Below, piece by piece: positions 49,786 through 58,764 of a stretch of 64,000 bases of DNA; the first letter of the stretch is position 1; each line of letters begins with the position of its first letter. A program made the translations under genes and the position numbers. The stretch is taken from the NCBI RefSeq assembly GCF_019973775.1, contig NZ_AP025032.1, positions 4,706,501 through 4,770,500 on the forward strand, in the 5' to 3' direction. The DNA comes from Aureimonas sp. SA4125 (GTDB taxonomy: Bacteria; Pseudomonadota; Alphaproteobacteria; Rhizobiales; Rhizobiaceae). A model generated the notes under the pieces. That model was given only the letters and a program-made list of their open reading frames with translations. It was not told where the DNA came from and ran no database searches.

Positions 49786-49890
49786 GCTAAAGCGGGATGG
49801 CTTTTCGTCGAATTGCCGTCCCGCTTCAGCTCTTTGTCTTCGCATGATCTGTTCCAAAAGCCGGAAGCCACCTTTCGGGATCATGCTCTA
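49786..49890. repeat. Rhizobial intergenic mosaic-like repeat (copy 2)
   Basis: This stretch starts GCTAAAGCGGGATGGCTTTT and ends TCATGCTCTA. It aligns over its whole length with 1712-1816, with the best blocks at both ends. It lies between two minus-strand genes, just beyond the stop of the FMN reductase, and may contribute to its 3' end. Confidence 0.7.
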
Positions 49891-49897
49891 GCCCCGG

Positions 49898-50485
49898 TCA
49901 GAACTGGTGGCGGCCGAGCAGCCTCGCATGGCCGACGAGGGACTCGACCAGGGTTTCCAGCGACAGGCGCGCATGCTCCTCGCGCAGGCGTCCGTCGGCA
50001 TCGAAGCCGTTTCCGGTATCGGCGAGCGTCACCTGGGAGGTGAGGACCTCGGTGCCGAGCGCGAGGCAGATCGGCCGCAGCGCCACGAGCGCGCGCAGCC
50101 CGCCGAGCCGCGAGGGCGAGGCTGCGGCGAGGGCGACGACGAGGCCGCGAAAGGGCTGGACCGGCCGACCCCTGATCTTGCGTACCCGGCTGACCCAGTC
50201 GAGCGCGTTCTTGAGGAGGGGCGGGATCGAGGCGTTGTATTCCGGCGTGACGATCAGCAGCGCGTCCTGCGCCGCGATCATTTCCGCGAGCCGCAGGGCA
50301 GCTTCCGGCGGGCCGTCGCTGTCCTCGTCGTCGCCGCAATAGATCGGCATCGGATAGTCGGCGAGATCGACCAGCGAAACGCTGGCCGCCGTCAGCGCCA
50401 ACTGCCGCGCCGCTTCGGCCGCCAGCAGCCGGTTGACCGAGGCCAGCCGGAGCGAGCCCGGAAGGACGAGGATGCGCGGGCTCAT
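49898..50485 (-). CDS. NADPH-dependent FMN reductase family protein
   Basis: This flavodoxin-fold reductase has 195 residues. The FMN phosphate loop is LVLPGSLRLASVNRLLAAEA at the N terminus. The isoalloxazine-contacting loop is VTPEYNASIPPLLKNALDWV, the family hallmark Pro-Glu-Tyr-Asn. A third loop, VALAAASPSRLGGLRAL, is also typical. Such enzymes reduce quinones, azo dyes or chromate with NAD(P)H. The gene is upstream of nothing obvious; it shares its strand with the methyltransferase genes but is separated from them by 24 bases, so co-transcription is possible. Confidence 0.92.
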   Translation of the reverse strand: MSPRILVLPGSLRLASVNRLLAAEAARQLALTAASVSLVDLADYPMPIYCGDDEDSDGPPEAALRLAEMIAAQDALLIVTPEYNASIPPLLKNALDWVSRVRKIRGRPVQPFRGLVVALAAASPSRLGGLRALVALRPICLALGTEVLTSQVTLADTGNGFDADGRLREEHARLSLETLVESLVGHARLLGRHQF

Positions 50486-50509
50486 GTCGCGACCTTCATG
50501 CCGCCGTCC

Positions 50510-51139
50510 TCACGCCGGCACCGGCGCGCTCGGCCGGGTGTCTCCCGCCAGGGGCGTATAGATCCAGACCCTCGCCGGGGGAATGTTGTCCCAGACGATC
50601 GGCGAGGAGGAGACGGTGAAGACGCCCGGCAGCGGCTTGATCGGAGCGGTGACGAGGTAGGAGAGCTGGGTGACGTTGCCGCCCGGTCGCAGCCGCTCGA
50701 AATAGCCGCGCAGGAGGGCCTGCCGCTTCTCCTGGCTGAAGCCGACGATCGGGATGGCGAGGAGGATCGCGGCAAACTTTTCGTTTCGCCGTTCGCCGAG
50801 CGTCGTGTCCAGATCGAAGCCGTCGCCATGGATGACGTTCACGCGGGGGAAGCGCTGCTTCAGGGTTCGGGCGAAGTCGCCTTCATACTCGATCGAGGTG
50901 ATGCGCTCGGGCGCGACCCCCTTGTCGATCAGCGCCTTGGTGACGACGCCGAGCCCAGGGCCGAGCTCGAGGATCGGGCCGTCGACATCGGTGCTGGCGT
51001 GCCGAACCATCATCGCGCAGTAGCTCGGCGAAGACGGCGCGACCGCGCCCATCTGGCCGGGATGGCGCACCCAGTTGGCGAGAAAGCGGGCCCAGTCGCC
51101 GCCGCGTCCGGCGGATGAAGCTTTCGCGTTGTCGGTCAC
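50510..51139 (-). CDS. PmtA-like SAM-dependent methyltransferase (paralogue 1)
   Basis: This class I methyltransferase has 209 residues. The N-terminal helix (WARFLANWVRHPGQMGAVAP) is typical of rhizobial phospholipid N-methyltransferases. The SAM loop is ILELGPGLGVVTKALIDKG, then an acidic strand end in ITSIEYEGDFARTL and VIHGDGFDLDT. The C terminus NIPPARVWIYTPL matches PmtA. It is adjacent to a second, similar gene. PmtA makes phosphatidylcholine from PE on the membrane surface; which of the two copies does this cannot be decided. Confidence 0.82.
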   Translation of the reverse strand: MTDNAKASSAGRGGDWARFLANWVRHPGQMGAVAPSSPSYCAMMVRHASTDVDGPILELGPGLGVVTKALIDKGVAPERITSIEYEGDFARTLKQRFPRVNVIHGDGFDLDTTLGERRNEKFAAILLAIPIVGFSQEKRQALLRGYFERLRPGGNVTQLSYLVTAPIKPLPGVFTVSSSPIVWDNIPPARVWIYTPLAGDTRPSAPVPA

Positions 51140-51169
51140 GTCCAGGATCCTTCTTCCGGTGTCCTCTGG

Positions 51170-51781
51170 TCAGCCGCGACGATAGACGAGGACGCGTGCC
51201 GGCGGCAGGTTCAGTTTCACCCAGGAGCCGATTTCCACGGAGGCGCCGATCCGGTCGGGCTTCACGGGCAAGGTCAGCGCATAGGAGAACTGGATGAAGG
51301 GACTGCCCGGCGCCATGCGGTCGAGCGATCCCGAGATCACCGCCTCGCGCACGCTGTCGGGCTTGGTGAAGAGCGGCAGGCCCGAGACGACGGCGGCGAC
51401 GCTGCGCCCTGCGAGTGCCTTTTCGACGTCGCCGTTCGGCGCGTAGGCGTCGCCGCGCACGATCCGGGCCTTGGGGAAGCGGCTGGCGAGAAGCTCGCAG
51501 AACTCCGGCGAATACTCGGCGAGGACGAGGCTCTCCTCCGGCACGCCACGGTCGATGAGGCACTGCGTGACGGCGCCGGTGCCCGGGCCGATCTCCAGCA
51601 CCGCCATGTCCGCCATTCCGGGCCCGACCGGCACAGAGGCGGCCATCGCCCGCCCCAGCCGGCGCGAGGACGGCGACACGGCCCCCATCACCAGCGGGCG
51701 CCGCAGCCAGCCGCGAAAGAAGCGGACATCGTCGGACGACCGGTTGCGCGGATCCGCGGCGCGGGAACTGGAGACTCTCAT
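51170..51781 (-). CDS. pmtA: PmtA-like phospholipid N-methyltransferase (paralogue 2)
   Basis: The protein has 203 residues from ATG 51781 (MRVSSSRAADPRNRSS); the longer frame to 51898 is not protein-like. The DDVRFFRGWLRRPLVMGAVS start resembles Sinorhizobium PmtA (EIKFFKGW...KTVGAIVP) more closely than its neighbour does. The SAM loop is VLEIGPGTGAVTQCLIDRG, and the end NLPPARVLVYRRG is the PmtA C terminus. It lies 30 bases upstream of the paralogue in the direction of transcription, so the two are likely one unit and probably arose by tandem duplication. Confidence 0.82.
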   Translation of the reverse strand: MRVSSSRAADPRNRSSDDVRFFRGWLRRPLVMGAVSPSSRRLGRAMAASVPVGPGMADMAVLEIGPGTGAVTQCLIDRGVPEESLVLAEYSPEFCELLASRFPKARIVRGDAYAPNGDVEKALAGRSVAAVVSGLPLFTKPDSVREAVISGSLDRMAPGSPFIQFSYALTLPVKPDRIGASVEIGSWVKLNLPPARVLVYRRG

Positions 51782-51901
51782 GGCGTCCTGTCTCCAGAAA
51801 GACTGAGCGCCGAAGGGCGCGGCGGGAGGTTGATCATGCAGGGCGAGCGCTTGGAGGGCGAGGCCGGAGAGACGTCGGGTCGGCCGGCCGACAGTCAACC
51901 A

Positions 51902-53047
51902 CTAATCGGTGAGACCCTCGAAGAAGTCCTTCATCCGGGCAAAGAACCCCGTCGACTGCGGCGAGTTGTCGGAGGACGACGTCTGCTGGAACTCCTCCAG
52001 GAGTTCACGCTGGCGCTTGTTGAGGTTCTGCGGCGTCTCGATCTGCACCTGGATGAAGAGGTCGCCGGTCTGGGACGAGCGTAGCACCGTCATGCCCTTG
52101 CCGCGGACGCGGAACTGGGTGCCGCTCTGCGTGCCTTCGGGCACCTTCACCCTTGTCTTGGCGCCATCCAGCGTCGTCACCTCGAAGCTGCCGCCGAGCG
52201 CTGCCGCGGTCATCGATACCGGCACGGTGCAGTAGAGGTCGGCGCCCTCGCGCTGGAAGAGGTCGTGGCTGCGCACGGACAGGAAGATGTAGAGATCGCC
52301 CGCCGGGCCGCCGCGCAGGCCGGCCTCGCCCTCGCCGGCGAGGCGGATGCGGGTTCCGTCCTCGATGCCGGCGGGAATGTTCACCGAGAGTTGACGCTCT
52401 TCCGGCAGGCGACCGTCGCCGCCGCACTTGCCGCAGGGGTCGGCGATGATCTGGCCGCGGCCCTGGCAGGTGGGACAGGTCCGCTCGATCGAGAAGAAGC
52501 CTTGCGCGGCGCGCACGCGCCCGACGCCGCCGCAGGTCGGGCAGGCTTTCGGCGCCGAGCCGGGCTTGGCGCCGGTGCCGGTGCACTCGTCGCACTGGAT
52601 CGTCGTCGGCACGCCGATCTCGGCGGTCTTGCCGGTGAAGGCCTCTTCGAGGCCGATCTCCATGTTGTAGCGAAGGTCCGAGCCGCGCTCGCGGCCGTTG
52701 CTGGACGCCGCGCCGCCGCGTCCGCGACGCTGGCCCATCATCTCGCCAAAAATATCGTCGAAGACGTCGGCCATGGACGAGCCGAAATCGCCGCGGAAGC
52801 CGCCGCCGCCGCCGGGGCCGCCATTCTGGAACGCGGCATGACCGTAGCGATCGTAGGCGGCGCGCTTCTGCGGATCCTTCAGGACCTCGTAGGCCTCGCC
52901 GAGCTCCTTGAACTTCGCCTCGGCCGCGGTGTCGCCGGGATTCTTGTCCGGGTGGAACTGCATGGCAAGCTTGCGGAAGGCGGTCTTCAAGGTCTTGTCG
53001 TCACACGTCCTGGTGACGCCGAGCATCTCGTAATAGTCGACTTTCAT
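51902..53047 (-). CDS. dnaJ: Chaperone DnaJ
   Basis: DnaJ is the co-chaperone that delivers substrates to DnaK. The 381-residue protein has a J domain with HPD ([14 protein letters not shown]) and a Gly/Phe region ([14 protein letters not shown]). Four zinc repeats follow: [36 protein letters not shown] and [12 protein letters not shown], then the two C-terminal barrels. It is 298 bases after dnaK, behind a terminator, so it is probably transcribed partly on its own. Confidence 0.97.
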   Translation of the reverse strand: MKVDYYEMLGVTRTCDDKTLKTAFRKLAMQFHPDKNPGDTAAEAKFKELGEAYEVLKDPQKRAAYDRYGHAAFQNGGPGGGGGFRGDFGSSMADVFDDIFGEMMGQRRGRGGAASSNGRERGSDLRYNMEIGLEEAFTGKTAEIGVPTTIQCDECTGTGAKPGSAPKACPTCGGVGRVRAAQGFFSIERTCPTCQGRGQIIADPCGKCGGDGRLPEERQLSVNIPAGIEDGTRIRLAGEGEAGLRGGPAGDLYIFLSVRSHDLFQREGADLYCTVPVSMTAAALGGSFEVTTLDGAKTRVKVPEGTQSGTQFRVRGKGMTVLRSSQTGDLFIQVQIETPQNLNKRQRELLEEFQQTSSSDNSPQSTGFFARMKDFFEGLTD

Positions 53048-53294
53048 CGAGACGGGTCCATCGCTTGTCGTGAGGTCGAGGCAGCTCCGGCACGCGCGGG
53101 TGCGGTGCTGCCAGTGCGCCTGATGTGGGGGCGTAGGCTGCGCGTTACCATAGCAAATGCCGCGGGGGAAAGCCGGAGCATGTCAGTCGAGCCCCGTCGA
53201 GACTTGTCAATCCCTGGCGAAGTCGCACCCGGGCGCCGCCGTCCGCTCCCGCCGCAGGCACCATCCATGCCAGCGTCATTGCCGGGAGCGGACA

Positions 53295-53326
53295 TGAAAA
53301 AGCCCCGGCGACGGTCGCCGGGGCTC
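53295..53326 (-). terminator. Rho-independent terminator after dnaK
   Basis: Read on the minus strand, AGCCCCGGCGAC and TCGCCGGGGCT form an 11-bp stem with a very short loop, followed by TTTT (53301-53297). It lies about 20 bases after the dnaK stop. The gap 53048-53345 shows no gene and no clear dnaJ promoter. Confidence 0.88.
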
Positions 53327-53345
53327 CTGTCTGGCCGTCGAGCGG

Positions 53346-55268
<1,923 letters not shown>

Positions 55269-55386
55269 GTTCTTCTCCTTCTTGAGCAAACCGCCCGGAC
55301 CCTCGACGAGGCGTTCCTCATGGCGGCTCCTGATTCTTTTGTACCGGCGGGATCACCCGGAGGCGACCGCCCCGCCGAAGCTGGTG

Positions 55387-55418
55387 GGTATATATGAAGG
55401 TGCTGGGGGACACGCAAG
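55387..55418 (-). promoter_or_regulatory. Heat-shock (sigma-32/RpoH) promoter of dnaK
   Basis: On the minus strand CTTG (55418-55415) is followed after 18 bases by CATATATACC (55396-55387). This fits the alphaproteobacterial RpoH consensus CTTG-N17/18-CYTATMTNNG. The predicted transcript start is about 110 bases upstream of the dnaK ATG. Confidence 0.7.
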
Positions 55419-55619
55419 ACGGACGATGGGGCTGGGAGTGCACGGATTTTTGCGAGGGCCCGCCTTCCATCGTCGGCGATCGGACCATCGCGACACGGAA
55501 CCCTTGCCGCGTTTTCGACTTACTTCCCGGAGTGGCACTCGGCGGTCCATCGGCACACAGCCCCGGGACCGGGCGAGCGTCCATCCGGACTTCGCCATCT
55601 GCAAAACAGGAAATGCGTC

Positions 55620-55694
55620 ATGAACGGTATCATCTATCTCGTCGGCCTGGTTGTCGTGGTTCTCGTCATCGCGTCGTTCCTCGGCCTTCGCTGA
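55620..55694 (+). CDS. 24-residue conserved membrane peptide
   Basis: ATG 55620 opens a 24-codon gene with AGGA 8 bases upstream. It encodes MNGIIYLVGLVVVVLVIASF and ends LGLR. The whole peptide is one membrane helix with a C-terminal Arg. I recall nearly identical tiny proteins annotated in many Rhizobiales (MNGIIYL...FFGLR), which argues that it is real. It is divergent from dnaK and 47 bases before the opposite-strand mmcB end. Function unknown. Confidence 0.75.
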   Translation: MNGIIYLVGLVVVVLVIASFLGLR

Positions 55695-55741
55695 AACGCG
55701 CGAGCCGCATCGCATCCGCGATGCGGCAGAGACTGGCCAAG

Positions 55742-56233
55742 CTAAGGCGGCGACGTGACCACCGGATTGGCCGACCACTCCGCCTGCATCAACCGGTCGG
55801 CGGCGAGACGGGCAAGCATCAAGGTCAGCGCCTTGCGCCGCGCCGGCGCCAGGCGATGCTCCGGCGCGTCCCGCAGCATCTCCGCCGCATAGCCGTCCGT
55901 GACGATCAGCCCACAGTCTTCCGGAAAGATCTCCTGGGGGACGCCCGGATGGGTCGCGAAGTAAAGCTGGTCGCAGTGCAGGCGGTACTGCGGCCATTTC
56001 TGATCGACGCGGAAATCCTGGACCGAGGTCTTGATCTCGACGATGAGGATGGCGCCGCCGCCGGCGACCCCGACGAGATCGGCTCGCCGTCCTGACGCCA
56101 GCGAGACCTCCGGCAGCACCGCGATCCGCCGCATCATCATCAGCCGTTGAACACCGCGCCGCACGAGCATCGCGCGATCGGATTGGCGTCCGTCGATCAG
56201 CGGCTGGTAGGAATGGGGCGAGACGATCGGCAT
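55742..56233 (-). CDS. mmcB: MmcB family DNA repair protein
   Basis: This PD-(D/E)xK-like protein has 163 residues from ATG 56233 (MPIVSPHSYQPLIDGRQSDR). The nuclease-fold core is RADLVGVAGGGAILIVEIKT with SVQDFRVDQKWPQY, where the Asp, Glu and Lys form the expected acidic/basic site. Next come LHCDQLYFATHPGVPQEIFP and GLIVTDGYAAEML. MmcB is SOS-induced in Caulobacter and protects against mitomycin-type damage. No LexA box was looked for successfully. It follows cueR on the same strand by 64 bases. Confidence 0.87.
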   Translation of the reverse strand: MPIVSPHSYQPLIDGRQSDRAMLVRRGVQRLMMMRRIAVLPEVSLASGRRADLVGVAGGGAILIVEIKTSVQDFRVDQKWPQYRLHCDQLYFATHPGVPQEIFPEDCGLIVTDGYAAEMLRDAPEHRLAPARRKALTLMLARLAADRLMQAEWSANPVVTSPP

Positions 56234-56297
56234 GGGGCAGACTAGCCCACCCATTCGAACGAGGGCAAGCGAGAAGAACAAATCAGGAATAAAAGCG

Positions 56298-56717
56298 TCA
56301 CGCCTCCGCGCGGCGACTGTGAAAGGCGACGGCCTCTCCGGCGATCTCGTCGAGGATCGGGCAATCCGGCCCCTCGCCACCAGGGCATCGCTCGGTCAAA
56401 AGCGACAGCTCGCGCTTGAGCGACTGCAGCTCGGCGATCTTGCGGTCGATCTCCGCCATCCGGCCGCTGGCCATCGACCGGACATCCTCGCTGTGGCGGT
56501 TGTCGTCGGCGTAGAGCGCGAGAAGCTTGCGCGCCTCCTCGATCGAGAAGCCGAGCGAGCGTGAACGCTGCAGGAATCGCAGTAGGTGGACATCGCGGTC
56601 GCGATAGGAGCGATAGCCGTTTTCTGCCCGGGCCGGTCGCAGAAGGCCGACTTCCTCGTAATATCGTATGGTCTTGGGCGGCAGTCCCGAGCGCCGCGAC
56701 GCTTCCCCGATGTTCAT
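56298..56717 (-). CDS. cueR: Cu(I)-responsive MerR-family regulator CueR
   Basis: The protein has 139 residues. The MerR DNA-binding start NIGEASRRSGLPPKTIRYYE, then VGLLRPARAENGYRSYRDRD, is complete. The metal loop has Cys111 and Cys119 in ERCPGGEGPDCPIL, matching the Cys112/Cys120 pair of E. coli CueR that binds one Cu(I). It should activate a copper exporter such as CopA, but no such target is in the window. Confidence 0.93.
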   Translation of the reverse strand: MNIGEASRRSGLPPKTIRYYEEVGLLRPARAENGYRSYRDRDVHLLRFLQRSRSLGFSIEEARKLLALYADDNRHSEDVRSMASGRMAEIDRKIAELQSLKRELSLLTERCPGGEGPDCPILDEIAGEAVAFHSRRAEA

Positions 56718-56957
56718 GAGAAGTCCTCGATCCGTCTTTCACGTCGTCCCGCAACGGAGATGTCGCAGCGGCGGCGAACGTCAACTGTGACCAGGTCGCA
56801 ACAAAGACTTTATTAACCATGACTGTATCTACTGTCGGCGTTGTCAGACTCGTTGGCACGGCCTATCCAGAAGCTACGCACAACATGGAAACGGCTGCCG
56901 TCGCGCGAGTATTGCCCGGCCCCTGAACCTCACTCCGACGCCCTGGATTTCGCCGCC

Positions 56958-57740
56958 ATGTCTTTCAGTCTGAAGTCTCTCACCCTTGGCGCTGCGGCGG
57001 TTTCGGTCGCCCTTCTGTCCGGCTGCGCGACCTCTTCCAACGTCGTCGCGCAGAATACCGCGGTCGCGGTGTCGCGCATCACGGCCTACACCTCGCCCAG
57101 CATCGGCGATGACCGCTCGTTCGGCGTCGCGCCGGCGACGGCCTACGCCGCCACCGTCGATGGCGATTTCGCCCTGCCGGCGATTCCCTCCGACAAGATC
57201 GATCCGAAATACCTGCGCCAGCGCGTCGTCTACGATGCCGGCGGCTACGAGGAGGGCACGGTCGTCGTCGATACCGGCAACCGCTTCCTCTATGTGATCG
57301 AGCGCGGCGGCACCGCCATGCGCTACGGCATCGGCGTCGGCAAGGCCGGCTTCTCCTGGGCCGGCGAGGCCAAGATCGGCGACAAGCAGCATTGGCCGCG
57401 CTGGTTCCCGCCGATGGAAATGATCGACCGGCGCGACGATCTGGAAAAGTTCCGGGACGGCAAGGGCATGGACCCGGGCATCGACAACCCGCTCGGCGCC
57501 CGCGCGCTCTATCTCTACCAGGGCAACAAGGACACGCTCTACCGCCTGCACGGCTCGCCGGAATGGCGCTCGATCGGCACCGCCGCTTCCTCGGGCTGCA
57601 TCCGCCTGATGAACCAGGACATCATCGACCTCTACGAGCGCATTCCGCTCGGCGCGCGGGTCGTGGTTCTCCAGGGCAGCGAGCGGCTGGTCGACCAGGA
57701 CAAGCCGGAGCCGACCAAGCGCCGCGCTAAGGCGAGCTGA
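56958..57740 (+). CDS. L,D-transpeptidase lipoprotein (YkuD domain)
   Basis: The protein has 260 residues from ATG 56958 (MSFSLKSLTLGAAAVSVALL). A lipobox LLSGC puts Cys23 at the mature N terminus, so the enzyme is probably anchored to a membrane in the periplasm. The YkuD domain spans ~90-240: TVVVDTGNRFLYVIERGG, then LYRLHGSPEWRSIG (His198) and the active site AASSGCIRL (Ser212, Cys214, Arg216). The common motif is SHGC; here it is SSGC, which also occurs in the family. It forms 3-3 crosslinks or attaches proteins to peptidoglycan. Confidence 0.92.
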   Translation: MSFSLKSLTLGAAAVSVALLSGCATSSNVVAQNTAVAVSRITAYTSPSIGDDRSFGVAPATAYAATVDGDFALPAIPSDKIDPKYLRQRVVYDAGGYEEGTVVVDTGNRFLYVIERGGTAMRYGIGVGKAGFSWAGEAKIGDKQHWPRWFPPMEMIDRRDDLEKFRDGKGMDPGIDNPLGARALYLYQGNKDTLYRLHGSPEWRSIGTAASSGCIRLMNQDIIDLYERIPLGARVVVLQGSERLVDQDKPEPTKRRAKAS

Positions 57741-57784
57741 CGGCGCCGCGCCGGCCATCGGCGCGACGGCAGGTCCGAGTCTGA

Positions 57785-57844
57785 CCATCGGACGTAAAGA
57801 CGGGCCATCGGACGTGAAGACGGGCCGTAGAACGTGAAGACGGG
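57785..57844. repeat. Three 20-base tandem repeats
   Basis: The units are CCATCGGACGTAAAGACGGG (57785-57804), CCATCGGACGTGAAGACGGG (57805-57824) and CCGTAGAACGTGAAGACGGG (57825-57844). They lie between the L,D-transpeptidase stop and its terminator. No coding or binding role is evident. Confidence 0.9.
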
Positions 57845-57855
57845 GGACCGTCACT

Positions 57856-57892
57856 GGGCCGGATGCTTCGGGGGAAGCATCCGGCCCTTTTT
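57856..57892 (+). terminator. Rho-independent terminator of the L,D-transpeptidase gene
   Basis: GGGCCGGATGCTTC (57856-57869) pairs perfectly with GAAGCATCCGGCCC (57874-57887) around GGGG, followed by TTTTT. It is one of the clearest terminators in the window and lies before the opposite-strand ceramidase-like gene. Confidence 0.93.
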
Positions 57893-57921
57893 CGTTGCGC
57901 GATCCGGCTGGGTGCGAACCG

Positions 57922-58614
57922 TCAGGCGGTGATCCGGCGCGGGCGCCGCCGCGGCCCGTGACGGATGGCGGCGACGAGCAGCAGGCCAAGCGTCACGGCA
58001 TTGAGGACATGCCACAGGAAATGCGTGCCGACCGGCCATGTCGGGCACAGAGGGGCGTCGGCGATGCGCAGCGCCAGCGACAGGGTGAAGACGAGGCCGG
58101 CCGCCAGAACGAGCGGGCCTTCCGGCTTGCGCCTGGCGAGGAGTGCCAGGCCGATCGCGAACAGCGCGAGGAGCGCCGGCACATAGGATGCCGAGCTGCC
58201 GACGATCCCGCCGAAGACGTCGCCGGCAAAGCGCGACAGCCCGATGAAGCACAGCGTCCCCAGTGCGGCCGTGATGGCGCCGAGGCCGACCAGCCGGTAC
58301 AGCGCCAGGGCGAAGTAGGCATAGATGAAGACCGCGATGGGAAGGACGTCGGCAAGGCTCGACCAGAGATTGGCGAAGGTGTGGAAGAGGAAGGAGCCGA
58401 CGCCGATCACCGCGACGACACCGACCAGCGCAAGGCTTGCCCAGTCCCGTGCCTGCCGCGCTCCGCGGCCGTGCCGGTCGATGCGCCGCCACAAAGCCAG
58501 GCCGAGCCCGGCGGCGACGAGAAAGGCCAGGTTCGAGACTGCGTTCACCGGCTCGGCCCAGAAACTCGCGGTCAGGCGCTCGCAGTAGCCGTCGATCGGA
58601 TCGGTCCAGTTCAT
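57922..58614 (-). CDS. Ceramidase-like (CREST superfamily) membrane protein
   Basis: The protein has 230 residues from ATG 58614 (MNWTDPIDGYCERLTASFWA), with GGGAGG about 8 bases upstream. It has seven hydrophobic segments. Family residues are visible: FWAEPVNAVSNLAFLVAAG, then GVGSFLFHTFANLWSSLADV (Ser-Phe-Leu-x-His and Asp), and a C-terminal GTHFLWHVLNAVTLGLLLVA (paired His). These are the metal-site residues of alkaline ceramidases. In bacteria the substrate is uncertain; it could act on a sphingolipid-like or other amide lipid. Confidence 0.85.
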   Translation of the reverse strand: MNWTDPIDGYCERLTASFWAEPVNAVSNLAFLVAAGLGLALWRRIDRHGRGARQARDWASLALVGVVAVIGVGSFLFHTFANLWSSLADVLPIAVFIYAYFALALYRLVGLGAITAALGTLCFIGLSRFAGDVFGGIVGSSASYVPALLALFAIGLALLARRKPEGPLVLAAGLVFTLSLALRIADAPLCPTWPVGTHFLWHVLNAVTLGLLLVAAIRHGPRRRPRRITA

Positions 58615-58764
58615 CGAAGGAACCTCCCACTGCTGGCGTGTCTCTCCGCCAGAATGCTTGAAGCAGCCTTCCGGCTCGCATCCAAATGAATCTTTCCCGA
58701 TCACTAATCATCAAGCCTTAGCGGATAGGTTGCACATGGGCCTATTGTTGATGTGGCGGCGCTC

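Noticed and set aside
57785..57844. Tandem repeats considered as a CRISPR array
   Set aside because: The 20-base units are directly adjacent with no unique spacers, so it is a plain tandem repeat.
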